A stretch of 64,000 bases of DNA. Origin: Lottia gigantea (Eukaryota; Mollusca; Gastropoda; Lottiidae). The notes below the pieces were generated by a model. The model did no database searches and was not told the origin of the DNA. It saw only the letters and a program-made list of their open reading frames with translations. The DNA is taken from contig NW_008707563.1 in the NCBI RefSeq assembly GCF_000327385.1, positions 203,406 to 267,405 on the forward strand. The letters are read 5' to 3'. How positions within the stretch are numbered: position 1 is the stretch's first letter; each line of letters begins with the position of its first letter. A program made the translations under genes and the position numbers. Shown in pieces: positions 1 through 11,308 of the stretch.

Positions 1-634
1 TGTCAATTTGACATCCGTTTCGAAGAGTCCGCAAAGCTTATATTCCTCATGCAGTGGATATTGTCAACACATCTTTACTTAATAAAGAATTAATTAACAT
101 TTTTTATTCGGACTGAACGCTTCGACGACTAATAACCCCATTTCTCATATCAGATTTTGGGTCACGTTGACAATTGCACGTGCAGGGGACTTTTTATTTG
201 CTTACTCTAATCCGTTGTAATCCTATATTATGCACCGTGTGTGTTCTTTTGAACACAAAGTAAATATCTGGATTTTCCGCAAGGGACAATCACTGCGATA
301 GCCGTAGAAGATACCCCGCATCCCGCAACTTGCTATTACGTTGCTTGACGATCACTTTATAAAATGACCGTGGAAATGGAACACTAATCGAAATCAAAAT
401 AACACATACAATATTAAAATTAATATATCAATAGTTAAGGGGTGGGTAAGGGTTGGCATAGGATCAAAAAAGCTGAAAGGACACAATACAGTCATTGAAT
501 TTTTAATGTTTCAATTACAATATAAATACCTAGTAAAAAATATTCAATTTTCAATGTAACAATAGGGAATGTCGAGAATTCTAATTTTAAAGTTATTTTA
601 GCAGTTGAATGTGTGTTTTTAGAGCCAATTTGAA

Positions 635-700
635 CATTGATTTGGAAAAGGCGTTTGATCGTGTCGCATTCATCAACATATTTAATAATTCCAAATATCA
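635..700 (+). mobile_element. Possible LINE reverse-transcriptase relic (motif A)
   Basis: A short open stretch reads IDLEKAFDRVAFINIF. This resembles the first catalytic block of non-LTR reverse transcriptases, where D-F-x-K-A-F-D-x-V is typical. Nothing recognisable as RT flanks it, so it can only be a small decayed fragment, and a chance match is possible. Confidence 0.3.
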
Positions 701-1082
701 ATTAAATAACCATCACATTCTGAGTGGTAGAAGTCAATATTTCAGTTTCAATAAACAAACGAATTTTTTTCCTCAATTTTTTTTCATTGACTAGGAGTGA
801 CAATTTCTTAAATTAAATAGTCCAGATAATACCATGTCGTATTTTAATTATTTTTCTCTGTTTATGAAACGTTGTAATAAATCGGATTTCTACAAAAAAT
901 GGCGAAATTTTAATGAAATTGATTGAAAAGAAAAAAAGAAGGGAAAAAAACGACTCGTTGTTCGTCGAATATTGAACATGATATGATCCTACAGGTACTG
1001 AACAGGTAAAACCTTCAAACCCACCTGGGCCGGACCCACGGTAAATCACACATTGTATTAATGTCGGAAAGCAAATTATACT

Positions 1083-1404
1083 TTTAAAGTTGGGTCCCCT
1101 TAAAGTAACAAAATAGTGATTTAAGGCATTATTGTTTTGTCAACAAAATAATGAATGAATTGGGTTTTGTATCCAATACTTTTGTACTTTAATGGAGATA
1201 ATAAAATTATACGCAGTGATTATTGTTTGACATACTACTTCGCTGATATTTAGGTCATATTTTTCCACACGCATTCTCAATTCAGCTGTCCTGACGATGA
1301 ATGTTTATCCGATACATGTGTCGTGAGCATGAGATGAGCTATTGTCAATGATTTGAAAATGTTTGTAATCAAGCTTGATCGAAGAAGGGACCCCATCTTT
1401 AAAG
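1083..1404. repeat. Foldback repeat family E, copy 1
   Basis: The left end reads TTTAAAGTTGGGTCCCCTTA and the right end GGGACCCCATCTTTAAAG, so the ends are inverted repeats. The same ends recur near 30.1, 50.1 and 56.6 kb. Short length, inverted ends and no coding capacity suggest a non-autonomous DNA transposon. Confidence 0.5.
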
Positions 1405-1857
1405 TGGGAAATGAGATTAAATTTATTCTTTCCTATTGCTGACTACTATTGTTTGAATTACATAAAGACTTCAAGTGCCTAGCTCCGACCACAATAGATG
1501 GTACGTGAATCGAACACACTTTATCAACCTATACCCCTTCATTTTGTGTTACTCGAGTATAAACGTAATTACTTTTAAATGCCCAAATTATTTTCATTTT
1601 ACACCTTGATAGAGGATGCATTCGTAAAATTATAAAACTGACGAGCCGGTTTCTTGGCAGTTAAAGATGGAATCTATTCAAGGAGGGTGTTTCGTTTTAA
1701 ATGGCACCGACGTTCCGACCTCCCGCTTATAAAGATCTTCAAACGACTAATTTGCTGCGTCTTGTAGACTAGGCATATGCATTCAATGCACCTCACAGTT
1801 GCAATGGAGACGTGAAAGGAATTTTCTTGACTGATATCTTATGTTTTCTGTTATAAG

Positions 1858-2012
1858 TTCCACGTGGCTTGTGTATACAACAATACATCAGAAAAGAGCA
1901 GGATATGCTGTGGTCACGTGGCGTTTCCTGTGCACACAAAACGTTGACGTCACGTGGTAGCTTGATAGTATTCTAATCATCACGCGAGATCGTGCAGCAC
2001 GTGCCACGTGGT
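1858..2012. promoter_or_regulatory. Cluster of CACGTG E-boxes with one CRE overlap
   Basis: Within about 150 bases CACGTG occurs at least four times (near 1861, 1915, 1952 and 2005), with a GCACGTGC just before the last. At 1945-1957 a TGACGTCA (CRE) runs into CACGTG. CACGTG is bound by bHLH-zip and bHLH-PAS factors (USF, MYC, CLOCK types). Such density is unlikely in AT-rich DNA, so a regulatory element is inferred. No target gene is visible nearby; FERD3L lies 8 kb downstream. Confidence 0.4.
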
Positions 2013-3090
2013 TATCCATCTTCTAATGTTTTGTCGAGGGTGTCGGGTAAAGAAAAAATATCAAAACCTACCGTCTTTCTTCAAATATTTTTTTCTTTTT
2101 TAAATTTGCTTTTCTAATATAAAAAATATTAATGGTTTTTGTATGGAAATGTTTGAAGCTGAGGAAATTTAATTGAAAATGTCATGATGTTCGGGTCATA
2201 TTCTTGATGGTTCTACACTTGAAATTAATATTGTCCTCTTGTCTGCTTCGATCAGTACTGTATCAATTTTATTTCATCCTAAGCTATTTCATTTCTAAGT
2301 GTGGAATTTCACATTCAAGACAAGATTCAAGTTTTATTGTAAGATTTCTTTTTGAGAAACAGAGAAGAGATCAAACAGTTCTTGTGGTTCCCGAATTCTT
2401 ATATTGTTTTCATGAGAAATTTGAGTTTTGTCTGCTACTTTACTGCTCCTTACTGTTTATAGGGAGAGGTTTTAGTCATTCTTTTATACGGATAGCCTAG
2501 GTTTAAATACTTCACCCACCACTGAACAGGGTCTATTTGAGAATCGGGGGTCTCATTTTATTACGTTCTTATACATGTGCAATGGTGAACATTTCGACCA
2601 ATACAGCGATACTCGAACCTCCGTTAAACAAGTCAGCCTACCCTTTCATTGTAACACAAATCGAGATCTCGGCACGTGTATGACCAGCTAATTGAAGCTT
2701 CTCAAATTTTCGTCATGTCTCGTTGGGTCACGTCGTATGCTTCTAATCAACATATTGGTAACAAATGTAACACGTTATCTGATTGGTGCGTATCATGTCA
2801 ACAGATAGCTTATATCCTGCACGTGCATTTGCATGTCTGTGAATTAAGTAGTCTTTTTGGCCAGTAGCTCGTGAACTGGCATCCTTTCATTTTTTCTAAT
2901 TTTTGTTTTTTAGATATAGAAGTGTTAATACCAAGTAAACATTATTAGCTATTATAAATTGACAAACATTGCCTTAGGGTGGCATCAGGTGCTTTGAATA
3001 AGTGAGCATATCTTATATCAAGTTGAAAAGTTAGACAAAGCCGTTGTACCAGAATATTTTCTTTTGTACCGGTACGTCCATCTTCAGTGG
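2013..3090. other. Non-coding stretch, nothing recognised
   Basis: AT-rich sequence with only short chance ORFs lacking splice support or known motifs. A single GCACGTGT lies near 2672. Confidence 0.5.
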
Positions 3091-3094
3091 CAGA

Positions 3095-3285
3095 ACAATA
3101 CAGAAGCCCGTAGCTTTGGGGGTAAAGGGCGTCAAAGTCCCCCCCCCCCCCCCATCCTCCCACCACAACGCCCCGAAAAAGTAGATTACTCTCCTGACAA
3201 CATTTTGACAACCGGCAATTCCATCCACCATTGCCCCTCCGGATAAATTACTGGCCTCCGGATTTGCCCCTCCAAACAATCAAGT
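3095..3285. repeat. Interspersed repeat G with poly-C core
   Basis: The stretch runs from AGCCCGTAGC through a long C homopolymer (about 3139-3154) to CCATTGCCCCTCCGG. Related sequence occurs at 31930-32030 and 34440-34565, and partly near 24.7-24.9 kb. It is a dispersed element with no coding capacity. The homopolymer length may be unreliable. Confidence 0.45.
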
Positions 3286-3315
3286 CTGACTAAAGGTAAG
3301 ATTTCCTTAGTGTAA

Positions 3316-3437
3316 ATAGAATGTCAATAGAATGTCAATAGAATGTAAATAGAATGTAAATAGAATGTAAATAGAATGTAAATAGAATGAAATAGAATGT
3401 AAATATAATGTCAATAGAATGTCAATAGAATGTAAAT
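3316..3437. repeat. 11-bp minisatellite (AATAGAATGTA)
   Basis: About eleven head-to-tail copies of an 11-base unit, AATAGAATGTA or AATAGAATGTC, with few substitutions and one short deletion. The near-identity suggests recent expansion. Confidence 0.9.
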
Positions 3438-3439
3438 GG

Positions 3440-3960
3440 GAGAAGTAGACCGAAATAAAAAGTACATAACAGTATCGCATGAAGCTCCTTCAAAGATATA
3501 AACTCCATTACATATACAGTACAAACAGGTACAAAACAGTCCGATATAAAACTCTGTTTCATTTCATTAGACCAATAAAGTACCAAACAGTTATAAAAGT
3601 TCATTTAATATTATCAGTATAAACAGGTACAAAAAGTAAGATCTAAAACTCCATTACATATCATCAGTCCATTAAGGCGCAGAACAGTAGGATATAAATT
3701 TCCATTTCATTTCATTAATTCATTTAGGCGCGGAACAGTAGGATATAAAACTTCATTCCATTTCATTAGACCAACGAGATACCGAACATTAGCATATAAA
3801 AATTTCATTTCATTAGACAAATAAAGTACAAAAAAGTAAGATATAAAACTTCATTTCATATCTTCAGTACGATAACAGAATTGCAGCATTTTATTTCATT
3901 AGACCAATAAAGTTATAATTTCATTTCATCAGTATGGCGTAAAAGTCCGTTTCATATGCA
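3440..3960 (+). repeat. Degenerate tandem array derived from the SINE 3' end
   Basis: Irregular units of about 45-60 bases repeat the theme AAAACTCCATTTCATTTCAT, then TAGACCAATAAAGTAC, then ACAGTAGGATAT. This is the 3' end of the abundant SINE (ACAGTGCAGAAAAGTAGGAC followed by GTAAAACTCCATTCATTTCA). The array therefore seems to have grown from a SINE tail. Similar arrays lie at 6420-6860 and, briefly, at 17458-17530. Confidence 0.65.
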
Positions 3961-5820
3961 AGTTGTATGAATTATATTAGGCACCATCACCACGATATAA
4001 ATAAAAAAAATTATAATAATTGATATTCATAAATTCACGGTTGGCATCTGTTACCATAGTAATCAATAATTTGATCTGAATACAGCTAAATATCGGAATA
4101 ATACATCAAATATCAAAAATATTCTAGCACTTTGACTCGTTGTAACAGAATGATAATATTACCACGTTTACAATCTAACACAGAGCGAACACAAAATCTT
4201 AATTTGCAATCAGACTTTACCTTTTATCTGAGGAAAGTAAAATAGTTTTTTGAATTTTATCCGTTATTTTTATGAGAATTGGAATATCAGCCTCACAATA
4301 GAACTGTTAGATTTGGAATGCCTTTGTGTGGATAAAAATACAAAGTTTACATTGAAAAAAAACACACATATCCCTCCTAGAAATTCAAACCTCAAAAAAT
4401 CAAAATTTTTTGCTGAAAATGGGTCTCTGTAAAAACAAATCCGAAGACATAATGTATGCTTATGTTAATATTTTTATCAACGCAAAGACAATTTAAAACT
4501 AGCGGTGCTATTTTGAGGCTGCTATTTCAATTCTCAAAAATATAATAGAAAAAATTCTAAAAACTTTTTACTTTAACCAGACAATAAGTCCTATTTTCAT
4601 GAATTTTTAAAACCATTAATTCAAATAATAATGTATATAACTTATGTTTGAAACATAGCTGCCAAATGTCAAACATGGTGGGCAAAAAAAAAAAGCTCAA
4701 AACAAGCTGTTCACTTAAAATCGATACCTTTAACTGTAAAATAAACCAAACAGAACAATATATTGGAAATTCAGATAAATAAGGTCGGGGTATATACACG
4801 TACTCGAGTTAACACTGTATAATTAATTCTGTTATTATAGATTTTAACACGTTGTATAACACTTGATTTTCTTGTAAACCCTGTGGATCTCGGTTTTTGC
4901 CAATCTTTATTGGCCAAATTTACACCCAATATCCACACACAAACCACGTGTTTAAGCTACCGAGGTAATAAATAGAAGATCTTAAACTTACTGCTTATGT
5001 CATATGAGTTTATGAAATGAGTTGCCAGATCTAATATTTCTCGAGCCTTGGTGAGGCAAGAGTGAAAGATTTTATTTATCACACAACTATCAATAAACGC
5101 ACATTTTGTTAAAATTCCTTGTACTGTACCTTCATTTTGAGGTCAGTCTTTTACACCCTTCTGGGCCCGAAAAAAAAGATCTTGGAAAACACGTTCATGT
5201 GATAATTAAATTGAAACTTGTAAAGTAAGTCGTCAACTTCAAAGGATGCCATGATGTTTTTGTTTACTTGGCGCATGAATACATGACCTACTTGCACATA
5301 ATTTGCATAGTCATTAGCCTGTGCTACGAGTTCATTATGTTTTTCTAATCCTGTGTTATGAGCCCGAGAACAGCCCTGCTGTGTGATAAATATTGTTTTT
5401 ATAACACATTGCATAATACTTGATATGCCATGTTCATTATGATCTTTCAGAAAGAATACTCGTGTTGAAGGACTATCAGAAAGGGTATATTCTTTCTCTG
5501 AATTAGGGCTCGAACAGCCCTCAAATTCTTACTTTCTGTTACGTCGCCCATCATAAACCGTATTCTGTCCCATCCTTTTAGAAAAATGAATAAGGGGAAC
5601 GCAATGCAGTGTGTAACGAAGAAAAATTATCAGAAACAGGAAGTACAAATAGAGACTAGAAAAAAAAGTGAAGATTTACATCAGCGCTTTAGCATCCGCC
5701 TAAAAACATCACTCACAAGAGTAGGATAAAAGTAAAGCGGGAATGAACATCTAAGTTAAGTTGATACACGTTCACCCTGAAGCCAACACTGATAACGACC
5801 CATTATAGCTCTTTACATAT
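3961..5820. other. Non-coding stretch, nothing recognised
   Basis: AT-rich DNA without a supported gene. One 87-codon minus-strand ORF (5151-5414) has no motif and no splice partner and is not called. Confidence 0.45.
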
Positions 5821-5837
5821 TTTGAATATCCGACTTC

Positions 5838-6010
5838 ATGCCGTGCACGTATCACAAGTCACGTGACCTAGCGCGTATTTAAGATGAAGACACGTGCCGC
5901 AAGTTACGTGTATATTTCGACGTTCTACAGAAACGTACGTAAGTTACAGCGTTATCGTTAGGATCGGTGTTACGTCGTTGAAACTCTGTCGTGCGAGACG
6001 ACTGCGTGCT
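5838..6010. promoter_or_regulatory. CpG-richer patch with CACGTG sites
   Basis: TCACGTGA (about 5860) and ACACGTGC (about 5890) are followed by a patch much richer in CG dinucleotides than its surroundings (5930-6000). A good splice-donor match, ACGTAC|GTAAGT, lies near 5938. This could be a promoter or first exon of an unidentified transcript. No acceptor partner could be assigned. Confidence 0.25.
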
Positions 6011-6419
6011 AATTTTTTTCAATTTTCACTTTGAGCAATTATAATACTTGTCGTTAGAAGTCGCAACTAGCCTTGACGCATCAGAAAGTTAGGCGTGTGT
6101 CTTAGATCTAGTTTTCATGAAAAACGATCATTCCTACCTGTGCACGTGCGTGCTGGCTTCAAAGAGCACGGAAGATAAAGGCGCCACCTATCGGCGTTTA
6201 TGATTGATGAAACAAAAGAACGGTTTGTAATCATTAAGGAACAAAGAACCGACCATCTCCGACTCTGTATGGAGGCTCTTAATGCACTATTAATATCCTT
6301 AAGCCCGGCAATCGCAACTGCATAATGTATTTTAACTGGCATGATAAATGCTTTTCATTCTGTGTTTTTCCGCTTCTAAATAGTTTTTGAAATTCAAATT
6401 CAGCATCAGAAAATTACAG

Positions 6420-6860
6420 ACAAAAGTTATGTTCATTTCATTAGCCACAACTTAAAACTCCATTTAATTTCATTAGACCAATAAGGCACTGGACAATTAA
6501 ACTTAAACTTCATTTCATTAGATCAATAAGTTTAAGAGCAATAGGACATATAACTCTATTTCATTTCATTAGCTCAGTAAACTTCAGAACAATGGGTCAT
6601 AAAACTCTATTTCATTTCATTAGCTCAGTAAGTTTCAGAACAATAGGACATAGAACTCCATTTCATTTCATTAGCCCAAGAAGGTACTGAACAAACATTA
6701 AGTTCCATTTCATTTCATTAGTCCAATAAGATACTGAACAATTAAACATAAACTCTATTTCATTCCATCAGCCCAATTAGGTACTGGACAATTAAACTTA
6801 AAATTCCATTCAATTTCATCAGCCCAATAAGGTACTGGACAATTAAACTAAAGATAGTAG
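6420..6860 (+). repeat. Second SINE-tail-derived tandem array
   Basis: At least eight irregular units contain CTCCATTTCATTTCATTAG, then CCAATAAGGTACTG, then GACAATTAAAC. The theme is the same as at 3440-3960 and is traceable to the 3' end of the SINE. Confidence 0.65.
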
Positions 6861-6869
6861 ACCACAGCC

Positions 6870-7102
6870 ATATACGCCCACCACGGCATGCAGGTGGTAA
6901 AAATTCAAGATTCTGGGGCAAGGGCAATAACTCTGCTTCTAACGGTCGAAAATAGCTCAAATTCGAACTTGATCTTCGTTTTATAAATATGTATACACAT
7001 ACCGAATTTCATTTGATTCCATCTTACAGCGTTTACAAGCAAATGTTGACGGACGGACGGACCGACGGACGGACAGGGGTGCCGACAATATACGTCCACA
7101 TA
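6870..7102. repeat. Mollusc-type interspersed repeat with GACG tract
   Basis: ATATACGCCCACC at the left and ATATACGTCCACA at the right enclose CAAGGGCAATAACTC and a (GACG)n-like tract at 7049-7075. The CAAGGGC(A/T)ATAACTC phrase recurs at about 39715 and 39885. It is a dispersed non-coding repeat used here as a taxonomic hint. Confidence 0.5.
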
Positions 7103-7109
7103 GAGAAAC

Positions 7110-8357
7110 TCCAGTTCATTTCATTAACTCAATAAGATGCAGAAATGTGGAACGTAAATCTCAACCGCATTCATCAGTAACAATTTCATCACAATTCAGC
7201 CCCGCATAATTCGTTTTTCTTTTAAATTCCATACATTTAAGCAGTATTTCAGCTGTCTTTTTTTTTGTACACCAGCGACATATGACAGTGATTTGATCCA
7301 AGCTGTGCCTATATCGGGATAGGGGCAACAGCTTACAGCATAGCGTTTATATATATACATACATCATGTTTTCATTGCAAATTGAATAGTTTTAACAGAT
7401 TTCAGAACTACAAGGATTCCCGACTGCATGTAAGTTCCTTTTTGTTGATGTTCAAAAGTTAGGCACATGCAGGCTTTCAGCAAAAAGACCATTTTGACCA
7501 TTTTGATTTAGTAATTTCAAAATTCAAATAACTCACCAAATTTAAGATATTATTCAAAAGGATTCCAAATTGTATGTAGATTACATTTGTTGATATCTAA
7601 AATTTTGGCAGAAGCTTTAACCCTATATTTTGGCACGAGTTTTAAGCCCAGCAATCTTGACGGCCATCTTGAATTGAATGTTTGAATAGTTAAACTGTAG
7701 GTTAAAGTGCACGAAAAGCCATCTTGGTAGCCATCTTGAATTAACACTTATAAGTTCCGCATACTTAATTTTTCAGATTTAAAATGTTTGATTTTTGAAG
7801 ACTATTTACATATATACTCAATATTTAAATCAAACCGCAAAAAACCGCTCTGTCCCTTTAATCGTGTCTCAATATTGGTCAACTTGATCAAACGTTTTTC
7901 TTAGTGACTACAACGCTTTTAATAGATCAAGTTTCTCTATATGGATTTTAAAATATCATAACGCAGACTTTTGTTATATTCAAATGGACGAAATAGTTTT
8001 CATGGAAAGGGTCGACTGGTCGAATTCTTATCGGACTAGATTTGAACCAATGACCTATGTTAAATCTTATCAGACATCAATTAAAACCTCTGTATGTTTA
8101 CTGACTAAACTTAGGAATTAATTTGGAAGTATTTGTTTTGAATTAATGCTAATTTCCGCGACAAATTGACAGATTTTTCTTCAAACGGGTTAATATCTCT
8201 CTGTAGGTGAACAGTTAAAGCTGGATTGCCTTCAAAACTGTGTGATATATGAACAGATAGCATCTTGATTTCAGCTACCTGTAACACGCATTTCAAAATA
8301 GAAATATGACACGGTATATTAGGCATACCTCTTTTAGGCACGTGTTCATTTGGGCAC
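7110..8357. other. Non-coding stretch with a diverged internal duplication
   Basis: Around 7410-7475 and 7555-7620 two related segments (AAGGATTCC, CATGTAAG/TATGTAGA, TTTGTTGAT, GCAGGCTTT/GCAGAAGCTTT) suggest an old local duplication. No gene is supported. Confidence 0.35.
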
Positions 8358-8373
8358 AGGTCATACAGGCAAA

Positions 8374-8709
8374 TGTAATGAAATGTACTTTTCTGCACCA
8401 GACGGGCAACGCCATGTAGGGTGCAATGAGGGAAATTTTGCCAAAACAGCTGCATTAGCCTGCTCTTTTTTTCGATTTCCAACTGTCGAAGGATCTTTAA
8501 CGTGCACAGCCTGTAGCACATGGGCCTCGGTTTATTGTCCCATCTGAACGACTAGACGCTTTTTCCATGTCAGCCCTCGTACCTGCATCACTGACAGGGG
8601 GAAACCGGGTTGAAAAATCCGAAGGTATTATCTCGACCTATGCCGGGATTGAACCCTGAACCTTCAGGTTAGCAAGCAAGCGTCTAACTCACTGAGCCAC
8701 CGCGGCTCC
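8374..8709 (-). mobile_element. tRNA-derived SINE, full length, with 16-bp target-site duplication
   Basis: Read on the minus strand the element starts GGAGCCGCGGTGGCTCAGTG. It has a tRNA-like A box (GTGGCTCAGTGAGTTAGACG) and a B box (AGGTTCAGGGTTCAATCCC), then a conserved body, and ends near AAAGTACATTTCATTACATT. The perfect 16-base duplication AGGTCATACAGGCAAA lies at 8358-8373 and 8710-8725, as expected for LINE-driven retrotransposition. Other copies lie at 38519, 47292 and 55837, with fragments elsewhere. Confidence 0.9.
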
Positions 8710-8725
8710 AGGTCATACAGGCAAA

Positions 8726-9880
8726 GCGTAATATAGGCACAATGAAGAAACACCTTCAATTAAGCACTCCAATTTTGGGTACATAATCATTTAGCACATG
8801 TTCATATAGGCACATTCTTTTTTGGGCACACTGATATTGGGCCAGGCGATTACAAAAAGAATTTGGGCGATTACAAAAAGAAGTTAGCCGAAGTCCCGAT
8901 AAGCAATAGTATTACACTCGTACAAGTGGCTATACGCCACTAATCTTTGGAAGCTACAATGATGATGAAATTCCATTACCAAAAGCCTCTTGAAATAACA
9001 GCATTGAACTCATCTAAGAAAAATATGTTATCAATAGTAAATTGTGAGAAACCAAACTCTATTAAGGTAACCCGACTAATTAGATATGATAAAATTTGAA
9101 AAACATTGCCTGAAGTCTCGACAAATAACAGTATCTTATAATAACTCATTTTATAAAAACACTTTTATCATATTTAGAGGAAACCCAACTTTGAGCATTC
9201 ACCCGTCTGATGAAATTCCAATTACGAAAAGAATTTAATAAACTGGAAGTCTTCAACAGTTTGACGTGAAAACATTGTTTCCTCATTACCAATTCCACCA
9301 TCGACCCCAAACACTTCATTTACAATCCGCTTTCTTTGACAAAATTCCTGATTTGTCTTTAATCTAACCTTAGAGAAAACATCCCCAATTCCAAACTGAT
9401 TTTATTAATTTGGGAATCGGTTAAGTCGCTAGTTTGGTTTCTCCAGTCTTAAAGGAATACGTGTATTTTTGTGCAAGGCCTCTTCTTATTCATTATAAAA
9501 AGAAAGTTTTTAGTAACATACCGGTACACCATTTTCTCAATCCGAGAATTTCAGATTTTTCTTCCTCCAGTGCCAATCTTCCAGGAATTAGTGCAGTTTT
9601 AAATATTTTTTGAAGGAAATTACAAATAATTACAAACTTTAAGTATTTTCAATTTGGGAATCAGTTTTTGGTGTCGTCGTAGAATATGTGTGATTTGGTT
9701 TTTCCGAAGCAAATAAATTTCACCGACATTTTGATATTCTGATTCGAATAAACACAGCATCAGACAAGAATACAGTGTTTCGTGAATTCGATGAATTTAC
9801 TCATATATGCATAACTTGATTGTGTATCTGAAATGCATCATGGGCTGAGTTCTAACGCATTTAATGTTCATTTTTGTAGA
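8726..9880. other. FERD3L upstream non-coding region
   Basis: Contains a short direct repeat GGGCGATTACAAAAAGAA near 8855-8880 and several related, diverged blocks up to about 9300. No coding evidence was seen. Distal regulation of FERD3L could lie here, but no specific element can be argued. Confidence 0.35.
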
Positions 9881-9959
9881 GATATATGCAAGAACGTCGA
9901 AGAAGTTTCCAGTTTTAGACAACAAACAGACGACAAAGTTGGCAACTGTACACACTTAC

Positions 9960-9967
9960 TATAAAAG
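9960..9967 (+). promoter_or_regulatory. TATA box of the FERD3L-like gene
   Basis: TATAAAAG lies 208 bases before the FERD3L start codon. A TSS about 30 bases downstream (near 9990) would give a 5' UTR of about 180 bases. A good acceptor-like sequence (TTCATTTTTGTAG) ends at 9880, so an upstream spliced 5' UTR is an alternative. Confidence 0.45.
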
Positions 9968-10167
9968 CTCTTGTAAGTTTGTACGTTAGTAACTTTCTTG
10001 GTTCAAAAAAGCGAAATCGATTGAGCAAACCAATGTCGTGGAACAAAACTGACAATAACTGTGCTTTGGATATAAGATGGAGTTTTACGTCCTAAATTGT
10101 ACCAAGACGTCGATTTCGAGTTACATGGTCGGAGAACGGGGAATATTGCTGTGAAATTCCGAACACA

Positions 10168-10770
10168 ATGAGTGAAATATCAAGCAGTTCGTCGGGACCC
10201 GAATCCGAAAATGAAAGTTGTTTTTCGCACAAAAACAGATCTGGACACGAAACTTACTCTGGGTATATGTACAATAGTTCTGGAATTTTAACAGCGCCCT
10301 GTGAACTTGATATTCCTCCATTGTATCTCAGAGATTCGCCGTCGAATATTTTAACAGAATCACACTTTCAGCCAGTTTTACCCTCAAGTTTATTTTGGAC
10401 AAGGGACTATCCTTTCCCATCGCGACATTCATCTCTCAGTTACGCTAGCGTGAACGACACTTATAAAGACGATCGCAGCAAGAAACGACGTTGTCCGTCG
10501 TTAGCTCAGAGACGTGCTGCAAATATTCGCGAACGCAAACGTATGTTGAATCTAAACGAAGCGTTTGACGTATTGAGACGCCGTGTTCCTACATTTAAAT
10601 ATGAACGACGTTTGTCGCGAATAGAAACGTTGCGACTTGCCATGGGATACATTTCGTTTATGACACAGATACTAAACGGCTCCGATCCAAGTGAAGCGAA
10701 GATGAACTTTAAGCCAGCTAATGTAAAGTTGGGCAAAGAACTCCGTGAAAATGTGGAAAATCGAGAATAA
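10168..10770 (+). CDS. FERD3L: bHLH transcription factor, Fer3 / FERD3L (Nato3) ortholog
   Basis: A 200-residue protein in one uninterrupted exon. The bHLH domain is at about residues 114-169: basic region [20 protein letters not shown], then helix 1-loop [16 protein letters not shown] and helix 2 [19 protein letters not shown]. The [12 protein letters not shown] core, [24 protein letters not shown] and YISFM are the signature of the Fer3/FERD3L branch of the PTF1-related bHLH group. These proteins bind E-boxes as heterodimers with class I (E) proteins, and in vertebrates FERD3L acts in floor-plate and midbrain neurogenesis. The N-terminus is Ser-rich with aromatic patches, and the C-terminal tail is short and basic. 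The first ATG of the frame is chosen; sequence before the bHLH is unconserved, so the start rests on ORF position. A neighbouring Fer1/Fer2/PTF1A-type gene is not seen. Confidence 0.93.
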   Translation: MSEISSSSSGPESENESCFSHKNRSGHETYSGYMYNSSGILTAPCELDIPPLYLRDSPSNILTESHFQPVLPSSLFWTRDYPFPSRHSSLSYASVNDTYKDDRSKKRRCPSLAQRRAANIRERKRMLNLNEAFDVLRRRVPTFKYERRLSRIETLRLAMGYISFMTQILNGSDPSEAKMNFKPANVKLGKELRENVENRE

Positions 10771-10967
10771 GACTCGAGTCCCCAGATACTGGAACTCCCC
10801 AAGGATATCAGAAAATATCACATGGGGTGATTAGTATTTAGAAGTGCTTCTCTCGAGTGTCCCAATATTGCAGATTTTGTGGGTGATATCTTGATCCTTA
10901 ACCATTGTAACCTGTTAACTGACGACATAACTGACGAGCAAAGGGTACCAGGAAATAGGATATTGAA

Positions 10968-11308
10968 CGAATAGTACCTCTTAGAAGAAACATCAAATTT
11001 AAAGTCTCAAACTTGGTCAATAAGTGTCTATATTCATCAGTTGGACTTTCCAGGTACCATGACTAAAGAATAGAATCTCTATATAAGGTAATGTTTCCAT
11101 TAAACTAAAAAACTATTGAAACACGCTTCTAAGCATATTTCAAAATTACTTAGTTTAATGAATTATTACTTAGTTTTATAGATTTATTAGATTATAGAGA
11201 GATTCTGTTGTATAGTTATGACACCAGGTAAGTTCACTGATGAACAAAGACTCATTTTTAATTTTTTTTTCGTCATCCTAGGTAGAGGCAGAGGTAGTAT
11301 ACCTTTTA
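10968..11308. repeat. Foldback repeat family B, copy 1
   Basis: Arms read AGTACCTCTTAGAAGAAACA on the left and run into ATGACACCAGGTAAGTTCAC and GTAGAGGCAGAGGTAGTATA on the right, with an inverted core around ACTTAGTTT(T/A)AT. The same palindromic layout recurs at 28024-28388, 28865-29045, 43018-43363 and 57079-57328. No coding capacity. Likely a MITE. Confidence 0.6.

Noticed and set aside
5151-5414. 87-codon minus-strand ORF with protein-like composition
   Set aside because: No recognised motif, no splice partner and no promoter. Within chance expectation for 64 kb of AT-rich DNA, but it is the least certain of the rejected ORFs.
10506-10802. 98-codon antisense ORF over FERD3L
   Set aside because: Shadow of the conserved bHLH coding sequence.
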